This document shows, piece by piece, positions 25,601 to 37,600 of a stretch of DNA of 64,000 bases. How positions within the stretch are numbered: the stretch's first letter is position 1; every line of letters starts with the position of its first letter. Where the stretch lies: assembly GCA_015143295.1 (NCBI GenBank), contig JABCRI010001378.1, positions 1 through 64,000 of the forward strand, written 5' to 3'. The notes below the pieces were generated by a model that was given only the letters and a program-made list of their open reading frames with translations, was not told the DNA's origin and ran no database searches. This stretch comes from Tetracentron sinense (Eukaryota > Streptophyta > Magnoliopsida > Trochodendrales > Trochodendraceae). The position numbers were made by a program, and so were the translations under genes.

Positions 25601-28600
25601 GAACAAATCTACTGCTTAGGGAGTCTTCTCCAGATTGATTCACTTCTGACATAATTGAAACGTGACAACAACCACCACTTTCACAAAGACTTGGTTCATA
25701 CAAACATTTTCACCAACACTTGGAGGCCCTATAGGCCAAACCACTTTCCTTAGGCTTAATAAGTATCATCCAACTCTTCCATAACACCAAGAAAAACATA
25801 ACTGTCCCAATCAGCAATAGAGATCAATACTTTACCATCCCCAAGCTCAAACAAGGGTTCCATAACCTTCAAGAATAAAAAAGAGTCAAAATACCCATTT
25901 GAAGAATCAAATATGCCTCACAACATAGGCTATAACTCCTCCAAAACTTATCCAAAAGACTTCAAACCACTTTTACAACCTTTCTCCATAAAAATTGAAA
26001 CCCCTATGGCGATCAAACCTCATAAAAAATAAGCAAAAAAGATAGGAGTCATTTGAATGCAAATTGTAAAAAATGAAAAAAGGTTTTGTTTGGGGGGGAA
26101 AATCACCCTAACTCCTTCAATAATCATCCAAAACCCATGATACCAGTCCCAAAAAACTCACATAAAGGAGTTCTACCAGATCATACCTTCAAACCTAGGT
26201 TCCAAGACCTGTTCCGTACGGCTGCTGACGTCATCCTTACGGACAGTGATGTCAGCCAACGATTTCCTCCTTTTCTGCCTTGGTTGAACTTTAAGAGAAC
26301 TCCCCTTTAATCCTTTGTTGCTCTGATAAGTGATACCAAGTTGAAAAGGTGGTTTGTCTTTAGGGTTTGAATGGAGAAGAAAGAAAGAGAAGGAAAGAGA
26401 ATAGAGGAGAATAAATTGAAGAGAGTGAGAGCTTAGCTTCTAAGCCTCCTCTAATTTATTATTTATATGGTAGCCAAGTTATACATATACCCTTACAATC
26501 AAAGAAGGAAAAACAAAGACATAGATAGATGGACATAAATGCCCTTACATAAAATGTCACACATGCACACATTCTCAACAGAACGCATCTAATCTCTTGA
26601 AAGGATATACCAATTCATAGTTGAAGCTACTAACATCTCCAAAATTACATGGGAAGAACTTTTATAGAAGATATATGCACACTTAGTAAGCACATAAACA
26701 TAATCTTAGGAATAGCTGCATAAAGAGGCAATGTATTTTCAACCTTGTCAATTAAGTTTGTTTTTCTTTCTTTTTTTTATCGATAAGATAAATATATACA
26801 GATCAAAAGAAAGAACATGAGAGTTCACCGATAGAAATATAATATCATATTTATATATATATATATAAATTTTGTGAACTACTTGGTACTTTTTACAAAA
26901 GTTCTATCCATTACTTAGCAAGCACATAAACATAATCTTAGGATTAGCAATATGAAGAGGTATCTTGATTAACTACTTAACTTTATAAACTACTTGGCAC
27001 TTTTTCAAAAGTTCTATGTATTATTAGCAAGCACATAATATAATTTAGAGATATCTGTGGAAAGTTACAAAGTATTTTCAACCTGATCAAGTAATAGAGC
27101 CTTAATTGCAATCTTCTTTTTGCTCAAGGAGTTAGCAAATTCATCCATTGTCATAGGCTCCAACAGTGCATCTGGACCAAGCTCAGATATTGGGGGCGTA
27201 GATGCTGGCTGCATTAACAAACCCATTGCCACAAGAAAATAAGGAAGCTTATTCAAAGGACGGAAGAATGAACATCAAAATGAAAACTATAGACAAATGG
27301 ACGAATGATACATCTTTGAGCAAGCGAACTTTTGCGAATCTCCTCTTATCGATAAAAGAAAACTCTAAACCATCATCTAGCTGCAACAACAACAAAAAAA
27401 CCAAAAAAAAAAAACAAATATTTGTTATGAATGTCAATAAATAGGAGAATAACACTGCATGTGCTGAAATCAACGGATAATCATGGAGACAAATAACAAA
27501 AACAAGCATGATCTCTACTATTTGCATGATCATTTGAAAACAAGTCATATTACTAAGGAATGTCATACAAATATACAATCCAACCATATTCTGACCCATA
27601 GAACTTCTTCGGGACCTTTCATAGTTGTACTAACATCCAAAGAACTGCAATAGATCCGATAGTTACATTACAATCATAGTAACAAAATTCTCTGATTTTT
27701 TTTCCAAAAAGTCCCAAATAAGATGCAACTTTTTCGTTGAACGGTTAATTCACGAAGTAATTGCAACCTTTTGAAACAATTGCAACTTTTTCAAAAACGT
27801 CACAATTTGCAAATTAAACACAAATTATTCATGACTTTTTTGAAAAAGAATCCCGAATAAATATCCGATATATGAAATATATATTTTATAGAAACAATTG
27901 CAACTTTTTCATAAAAGTCACAATTTGCGAATTAAACACAAATTATTCATGGCTTTTTGAAAAAGAATCCCGAATAAATATCCGATATATGAAATATATA
28001 TTTTATAGAAACAATTGCAACTTTTTCATAAAAGTCACAATTTGCGAATTAAACACAAATTATTCATGGCTTTTTGAAAAAGAATCCCGAATAAAGATCC
28101 GATATATGAAATATATTTTTTATAGAAACAATTACAACTTTTTCAAAAAAGTCACAATTTGCGAATTAAACACAAATTATTCATGGCTTTTTGAAAAAGA
28201 ATCCCGAATAAAGATCCGATATATGAAATATATTTTTTATAGAAACAATTACAACTTTTTCAAAAAAGTCACAATTTGCGAATTAAACACAAATTATTCG
28301 CAACTTTTTGAAAAAATATCGAATAGATATCCGATATATGATATACATTTTTTATACGTTTTCATAATTTAAAATATCAATTATTATTAATTCATCTCTT
28401 GATAGTCATTTATATGATTTTTTTCCCAATTTTTGCTATTTTTCAGAACTTTTCCTTAGCTGAATAGTTCTCAAACTCTAACTTGATAACTAATAACTAT
28501 GGTTACAACCACACTTGTATAGAAGCTATGAGCAGGGTGGGATCCTCGCTTCTCAGGAAGCTTGCATCTCAGACTTGCTTCCCCGGAAGCTTTCTTCCAT

Positions 28601-31600
28601 TGTGTTCCATTTTATATTCAAAGAGAGTTATGTATATGGGATGTGATGGAATAGACCTGTGTCTACAGCCTAGGGTGTAGACCCTGAGCAAGAATGGTTT
28701 GATTGGAACCAGCAGAAATATTGAAACCCTAGCTCCTTGTATAAGAGAAGAGAAAGAGGGAGAAGATGAGAGTATTTGTAGGATACACTCTCTCTCCTAA
28801 TTATATTATTATAAAATATTGTAAGGACATAAATACCCTTACTAATGTGTAAACACGAGCAAACTAATAAATAAAATAACATGCTATGTGCTTAATGATT
28901 TAGGCACATCACAACACTCTCCCTCAAGTAAGGCATAGAAGTCCAACATGCCCAGCTTGCCAATAATAGAGTGATGACGATTAGAAGCAACCCCATTTGT
29001 AAGTATGTCAACTAACTGATCATCTATCTTGACAAACGGAAGGCTAATCGTTCTTGAAGCCACATTTTCACGAATGAAATATCGATGAATCTCGTTATGC
29101 TTTATTCTGTCATGTTGGACAGGATTGTATGCAATACTCATTGTTATCACATAATAGTTTCATCTATAACTTAACTGGAAATCCTAGCTCAGTCATAAGA
29201 ATTTTGATCCATAACAACTCAAATGCACCAAGTGTCATAACCATGTATTATGCCTCTAGACTGGACCTTGCTAAAACTGCATGTTTCTTGCTTCTCCGTA
29301 TAACTAAGTTTCTACCTACAAAGGAACAATACTCTGATGTGGATCTTCTATCTGTTACCAAACATGCCCAGTCATCATCTGTATAGCCTTCAACCTATAA
29401 GTGCCCTTTCTTCTGAAAAATAAGTCATTTACCCAAAGATGATTTGAGATACTTCAGTATTCTTTCAGCTGCCTCGAGATGTATCGTCTGTGGTGTATGC
29501 ATTCCAATACAAGGGAGTTCCATGGCCCCTGGCTCTTGAGGAAGTCTCGTCCATACCACTTTCAGACATTTATCATTTTTGGGGTAATAGAACACAATAT
29601 AAGTGAATCCAAGGCTTCTTCAACCCCCCAACTAGGATGAAAATAAGGCTGATTTATACAAATACATCCATCACATTGATTCAAGTATCACCAGAACATT
29701 CAAACTTCAACTATAGGACTTTATAGTCCAAAAAGGAGTAAACCAGGAGGCGTTAACATTCCCTCTTACAAGGTACATTCGGATCCAAGAGAAGGGGGTA
29801 TCCATACGTCAGCTGACATCAATCGTACGGCCAACTGACGTCAGTAGCTACTATAGTTGCTTTGTTAGTTGCTTTGTGATGTTAGTTCTTTCCTTTTCAA
29901 TCTCCTCCAATGTTTTTAAAAGAAAACTACTCTAATACCAACCAAGTAGAAATATTAACCCTAATTCCTTGTATGAAAAGAAGAGAAAGGGGGAGAAGAC
30001 TTCTTTGGAGAAGAGAAAGAATGACTGAATGAGAGTATTTGCTGGATACACACTCTTCATTTTACATTATTATAAAAACATTGTAAGGACATAAATACCC
30101 TTACTAATGTGCAAACAGGAGCACACTAATAAATAACATAACATGCTATGAGATCAATGACTCAGGCCCATCACAACAGAACCTAAGGCACCTACTTATC
30201 CTCACATATCTCATGTAAGACAAAATCTAAGGTATAGTTGTCCATCCTAATATAATGGGAGTGAGATACCTATCACTCATTCCTTGCTAAGAATTTTTTG
30301 AGTCTCTCTTCTTGCTTCTTGTTCTAGTAATTAAGCTTACAATACCAAGTTTTTAGCATGGAATATTCTTAAGGGGAACCATCAAAATGGTTAGTGTATT
30401 GCACCTTGTGCTTGCTTTTAAAATATTCTCTTTCAAAAATCTCCACCACAATAATCCCCCTCCCTCGGGAAGCAAAATTCTTGTGCAATCTAATTCAATC
30501 CCAAAATTAAATTTACTTTGTAGTTATAGAAGTAGAACATTATTAGGATGAGAACGACTATTTGCAACAAGATTTTATCTTATTCTAGGATAGACTTGCA
30601 TCATAGCTAAACAAAATATTGGGACAGAGCTTAGACAATGATGTATGGACTAGAGTCAGTTTTAAACAAATTTCCTGATTTCGTTTTAATCTGGAATTGA
30701 TTGCAACCTCTATTAAACACCCTCTTTATGTTTCAAATATGCCAAAGATTAAGAAATTGCATAAATTAGGAATCAGTATGCCAAAGATCAAGGACCAAGA
30801 TAGCAGCATGAAAGTGTAATAACTTGCCACAATGGCAATGATGTGTATTTATAAAGAAAAAAGGTCCTAAATACAACTGTAAAAAAATGATTTCCTATGT
30901 ATTGATGAAAGTGATGACTCTTACTTCTATAAATAACTTGGAATATTTGGAAGGCCATTCATCAGCATCATTTACAGCAGATCTGTAAGCACCACTCATT
31001 TATGTTATGAGAAATAATAACAGCAATCCGTCCCATATAAGGAAAAATTATAATCGAACAAGCATCATAGAGGAACAAGTCTGAAGTGAATTATGTTGGG
31101 TCATTTATAATCAACACAAAGGGAAACAAATGGAGCTGCCGCAACATAATAAGAGAATACAATTTCACAAAAAGAAAATGTGCACTACCCAGCTCTTCTA
31201 CATTGAAGTAAACAGTATCTCTTTTATAAAAGAGAGAGAGAGAGTGGTATCCAAAATCTCCTTTATGTTAATTGAAAATGTCATCTCCTAGATCAGGTTA
31301 TGGGGAGTCCTTGGTGGGTAGAGTTCTCTAAACTCACCCGTTTCAAGGTGGTAATGGGGAGGAAATCAAGTTCTGGCTTGATCCCTGGAACAGCCCTTGC
31401 CCTCTTCGGCAAGATTTTGAGAGTCTTTTCTTGGTTGCCTTTAATAAGGAGGCCTCGGTAGCTGATTATTTAGAGCATCAAGAGGGGGAAGCCATTTGGA
31501 CTCCCAGTATGAGAAGAAATCTATTTGATTGGGAGGTTCAAGACATGGTGAGTCTACTCTCATAGCTGCATCAGGTTACTCTAGGTCCGCTTGAGAGGGA

Positions 31601-34600
31601 TTTCGGGTGTGGGTCCCGGACAACAAGTGTAGATTTTCAATGAGGACATTGTTACAGTCTTAGCAGTCTATAGTCTACAGCTAGTCGTCCTTTTCCTCAT
31701 CTGGTTGTATGGTACTTCGCGGTACCCTCTAAGGTTTTTTTCTTCTTATCGACATCGGTTTTAGATAAAATCATAACTTGTGATCACCTCAAGCATTGAG
31801 AATGATGTCTTGCAAATCGGTGTTTCATGTGCCTTTTAACGAAGGAATTTGTGTATCACCTATTACTGCATTGTCCCGTTGCGAGAGATGTTTGGTTTTA
31901 TTTCCTTTCCTGCCTCCGTATCGCTTGGATCTTTCATCGTTCCTTGCGGAGTTTCTTATCCTGTTGGTTGTCAATGACGGTTCCCTCGCCGGCAGGACTA
32001 GTGTGGCATTTCATTCCGGGGGCTATAGCATGGACCTTTGGAAGGAAAGGAACAAGCAAGTTTTTGAGGATACTTCTTTGACCATTCCCCACATCCAACC
32101 GTGAGTACGCCATCAAGTTTCAGCGTGGTGTTCCATAGGGGGTTATAGTGGGGACTGGGGACCCATGGGGGATATACTACCACCTTAGTCATGTGATGTA
32201 GTTATGGTCATTTTGCTTTCCGCTTTTTGATGCTTTCTTGTTTCTCCTTGGTTCACTAGGTGTGAACTTGTCCCTATACATTCTTATTATATATTCCTAT
32301 TTTGATTACCAATATTAAAAAAATATGCCATCCCCTAGACAGAAGAATGTAGATATTTTAACAATTCTTGATAATGCAACTATAAGCATGGGTTTACATT
32401 GATCACAATTCAAAGACCTAAAAAAAACATTTTATTCTGATACAAAGGAAAGAGAAAACAATCAAAAATGTTTTTTCTAATGATTAATCCATTTTTGGAA
32501 TAACTTTCAAGAACAAAGTTAGCATATGGAGAAGAACTAAGGCCAAATGTTTAATGGCTATATTTTTTCTTTGGAGAAAAAAAAAAACTAGTATTGTCTG
32601 GCACGGTATCAATATAATTACGAAAAGAGGCAACGATTTGGTCAAATAAAAATTTAAGTAATATCTATACAATTGTTATATTAAGTACAATAAAAGATCC
32701 ATGAAGAGGATCGTGAAGAAGAGAAGATGAACATAATTGAGGGATCATGCGGAAGAAGTTGTTGATAGTGGAATCCAAGTCCATTGAGTTTGTTGGAAGG
32801 GAAGAGAAGCTAGGAAGGGTGGTATCCATATTTGAAAGGGGAAGGGGTTTTTCCATAGAGATTCAGCTTGGGGAACGAGTATTTTGGTGGTTACTACATT
32901 TTTTAGGGGATTGTGTGCACCTTCTAGATGAAAATTACAGAGTAGAGAAGTGTTAATGCCAATCTAAATCCTTCTTAGTTGAAAGAAAAAGCAATGCTAG
33001 GGGTGTATTTCTCTCCTTAGTAGTGATTCCGTTGGAGGGAGGGAGAAGAAGATGGATCATCTTTCCCAAAGGTGGCCAAGGATTTGGGTGGAAGGCAGTT
33101 TTGGGAGCGTTGAAACAGATCATACCTTCTAATCTTCAACATCGGCAGCATCAGGGTACTTCTATGATTAGCCCTCCGAAGAATCTTGCTCCCCAAATAT
33201 CTCAGATTCACTCTTCGCATATTGTATTGCCTCCCTTATCCGTCAAGGAGCCATTGCCAAAGGGATGGTGGGATTTGGCAATTGTATGTGCTTTTCCTAA
33301 CTCATTGGCGAGTTGGTCGGAGCAGGACAAGGCTATTCATGCGTTGATACCCATGGATGAGATTTCGCCTTTAATCACTTATGCAGATCGGAAACGGATA
33401 ATCAAAGTTTACCGCTGTTCTACGTTGGTGGATTTGTGTGCGAAAGGACCCTGGCCGATTCCGAAGGGTGGTTGCATCGTAATGAATAAGTGGTGGCCAT
33501 CCTCCAATCAAATCCCCAAGAGGAAGGTCAGGGCATCTTTCTAGATTGGAATAGAGGAATTGCCTCTGCATTTATGGAACGAAGAGACCCTAAAGGGGAT
33601 TGGAGACGGTTGTGGTGGAATCATAGCCATTGATCAACGGACCTTAGATCTTTCAGATCTCCGGCAAGCTTGCATCCGCATTTTATCATCCAGTAGAGCT
33701 GGAATCCCACCTGTTATGAGAATCCCTGATAGGGGTGGGAGCTTTGGGTTGTTCTTTCCATCATTTCGGAGGAGGTTTTGGGCTTCTCCGGCGATCCAAG
33801 AGATTTCCGACCTTGGCCAGCGATGGAAATTTCAAATTTCACCGGAGATAAGGCTTGTCCTGCAAAGTATAGGGAAAAACCAATAGTAGCGGTTGCTTTG
33901 GTCGATACTCTGATTCTACTGACAGAGTTTCCCTAGCCTCCAATCGTGGTGAACGCGTGGAGAGGAAGTGGCAGAGACCTCAAGAGAGCAAGACAACCTG
34001 CAACCATGGGGTGAACGTTGTCACCGCTCCTAGGGCTAGTGAAAAGCCTGGTAGCAACCCAAGGAACATCAAAGAGGATAGAAGGTCGTATCCTGATCAG
34101 GGAAATAATGCAAGGTACAGGAGTAAAGTAGCTAAGAAAAACCAGAAGAGGAACTGGCGTAAAAGATGGCTTAGGTGGGAGAAGAGAGCTCTAAATGGGG
34201 GTGTCAACCTGGAGGACAGAAGGCAAGTATCGCAGAGTATCGAAGGCGAAAAGAAAGGTGGATCAATAGGCCAGCTAGATCCAAATTCTGAGTTACTTGA
34301 GGATAGAGTTGGTTTTAGGTCCAATTCTAAAAGCCCATGTCTTTTCAATCATCAATTGGAATCTAAAGACGGAGAGAGTAGGGCCCATGCGACAGGCTTT
34401 TCTAAAGAGTGGATCCGGCAGACCAAGTGAATCCCGTTTTGCTTGAGTTTAGCCCAAAATTTTTTTACACGATCCAGTTGGCGAGACAGTCTCGCACTCG
34501 AGCCTGATTATTTGGAGCAGACTAGTAGAGATCACCGATCGATCCAGCAGGAGAGGGGAGACTGATTTCGAGCTGGGTGAGAGTGGGGATCGACGAAGGA

Positions 34601-37600
34601 ACCGATGTCAAGCTGTTCAGGAGCCGTAGGGGTGAGGGGCGAACATCCGGGTGGGGAGCAACAAAATTTAGGGGATGCCATAGACCTAGATGAGGCAGAA
34701 GATGGGGGTTGGGACAGCAAGGATGTGAATCGTCCTGAAGAACCTAGGGAGGAGGTGGAGGAGCGTACAAGAGTGGAGGGTATGCCTAGGTGGTCTCCTT
34801 CTGTTTTTGGGACTCCTCTAGCAGGTAAGATCTGGGATGATGAGACGGAGAATCAAGAGATGGAGAGCTATACTCCTTTAGTGTTAACAGAATTTGTATC
34901 CGCCCCTAGAACGATTTTGATAAACTCAGAAGGGCCGATCTTGTCCTCCCTGGCGGAGATTCCTTATGAGAACTCCTCCCAATCCCTGTCAAAAGGAGTT
35001 CTGATTCTCGGGGACCATGAGCCATCTCCGATTGTTGTCAAGGATACCCAGTTGGGGTCGAGCTACTCTCAGGGAGGGGATAATTCCAGCAATACAGCGG
35101 AAGCCAACGGTGATACAGAAGTTCCAAATATAATCAGATCGCATAGGAGATCTAATTGGCTTGAGGCACCACTGTCGGGAAGCGACGTTCAGACTCCTAC
35201 ATTTCAAAGACTAAATAAGGAAGTCTCATCTCCCTCTTTTCCCCTAACATCTCAGGATGACGAGGGGGTTGTAGCCGATCGGCAGATGCAAACTCCGAGA
35301 GGTCCGATGGAAGGTTGCGACCCAAAAAAGGGTCTGAAGCAGCAGAGGGAAATGGAATTACTAATGTGAGGGGTAGGAGATCTGAGCCCGAGCCTTTATA
35401 GCTTAGCCAGGTCGCTTCTACCCCGGTTCAAGAGGTGAGCCAGGTTATGCTTCCACAGATGAGTCCGGAGGCGATCTCGAATTGGGTAGTAAATCAGATG
35501 GAGGGGATCGGTAAGACTTTGGGTCTATCCATGGAAAGGCATGAATCCGAGGCTAGAGGTCTATTTAATAGAATTGAGACAGGAGGAAAAAGTGAAACAG
35601 AAGTGTGGGGTTGAGTCTCCGTTTCAGGTCGTGGGTCTAGGCTAGGAGGCAGGATTATGTTTATTTCTTTTTGTTGCTTTTGAGTTTATGCTTGTGAACT
35701 TTGTGCATGCATTTGCTTGTGATTCTGTATCCTTGTCCTATTCCTTTGTTATTAATATATTGCTGGATTATTGATAAAAAAAAATCAAAAGGAAAGTCTT
35801 TGGGAGGCAGGAGGGGAGCTTCAATGATGGAGAAGCGAAGGTTAGAATGCAACATCAATTATGATCGAGTCCGGATTTGAGGGGAGTCAGGTAGCCCAAT
35901 TTCTGCTAGAGATCGACGAGTGGATAAATGACAGGGTTGTCCATTATTTCTTGGAACATTCGAGGTCTGGGACAGTTGGAAAAAAAGAGCGGCAATAAAA
36001 AAGTTAGTGCAATTAAAGCATTTGTCGATCATGTGTATTCAGGAAACCAAGTTAACAGCCACACATGACTATCTTATCAGGGATATTTGGGGGAGCCCGG
36101 ATCCGAGGTGGATTGAGCTTCCATTGCTAGGAGCTTCCAGGGGTATCTTACTATTGTGGGATAAGGCAAAAGTTGAGGTGCTGGAATCAAAACTAGGAGC
36201 CTTTTTTATCTCCATCTTGTGCCATTTGATAGGGGAGGAATTTAAATGGGTTTTTCAGGGGTGTACAGCCCGGTAAGGAGGTCAGAAGATTTGGATTTGT
36301 GGACCGAATCAGATGATGTGGGTAGATGAGATCATCCGTGGTGCCTAGGTGGGGACTTTAACAATATCAGATACTCCTCCGAGAAGAGAGGGGGAAGTGT
36401 GTTCACTGCTAAGATGAAGCGATTCGGAGCATTTCTTCTATCACAGTTTGATTGATTACCCAACGAGGGGGGGCCAATTCACTTGGTCCCAAGCAGGTAA
36501 CAACATTTTAGCGAGCCGCCTCGACCGTTTTCTAGTAGATCCGGATTGGGAAGCTCAATTTCCAAATGTAACCCAGACTTCCCTGCCTAGACCCTTCTCA
36601 GATCATGTCTCTCTTATTAGCATCGGGAGCCTTTATGGGGGGTCCTAGCCCTTTCCGCTTTGAGAACATGTGGCTTCAGGACGAGCGTTTCAAAGACCTA
36701 GTAGCCGAGGTGTGGAATGATAGAAGAGAGTGGGGGTCAACAAGCACTAGATTTAGTCTCAAGCTGAAATTATTGAAAGCTCGTATTAAGATCTGGAATA
36801 AGGTCTTTAGGAACATTCAGGAGCGTATGACCGGGTTGTTAAGGGAAATAGGTGAATTGGATGGCTTAGTTGACTCCCGAGATCTCTTCCCATCTGAATC
36901 TAGCGATAAAGAGGCCAAGAAGATGGAATACGTTTCTCTCTTTAAGCAAGAAGAAATAAGTTGAAAACAAAAAACCAGAACCCGATGGCTTCAAGAGGGA
37001 AACCGCAATACCAAATTCTCATAGAATGACGACTTTTCATAGAAAAAGAACTTTATCTCCAAGTTGAGGATGGATGGGAATTGGAAGGAGGGGAGGAATG
37101 AAATTGAAGAGAGTGTGGTCTCTTACTGCAAAGAAATGTATCGTGAGAAAGAAGGATAGCGCCCACGTCTTGATGGTCTTTCTTTTGATGTGTTATCTCC
37201 GGATCAGAGAGCGTCCCTTGAGGCCCCTTTTGAGGAAGAGGAGTTACTTCGTGTGATCCAAAGTTTGGCCAACGATAAGGCTCCTGGGCCAAACGGATTT
37301 TCTATGGAATTTTATAAGTGTTGTTGGGAGATCGTGGGGCGGGACTTTATGAAAGTGATGCAGGAATTGTATGACACAGGACGATTTGACGGAGTTATTA
37401 ACAGTATATTTCTTGTCTTGATCCCAAAAAAGGAGGGGGTGGTAGATCTCAAAGACTTTCGTCCGATTAGCCTTGTGAGTAGCACGTACAAAATACTCTC
37501 GGAGGTGCTGGCTTCTCGTCTCAAGGAAGTGATGGCATCCCTTGTCACCCCTCAACAAGTGCGTTTGTTGGAGGGTATCAAATTTTAGATGGGATCCTTA

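Noticed and set aside
27867-28340. CRISPR-like array
   Set aside because: Units are contiguous 117-bp tandem copies with no unique spacers, in a plant intron.
27872-28372. A 166-residue repetitive protein
   Set aside because: The frame is open only because the tandem repeat period is a multiple of three; no promoter, no similarity, intronic position.
34605-35369. A 254-codon plus-strand open frame
   Set aside because: It sits between the DUF4283-like and endonuclease parts of the LINE, has no domain of its own and low-complexity composition; treated as LINE ORF1 tail.
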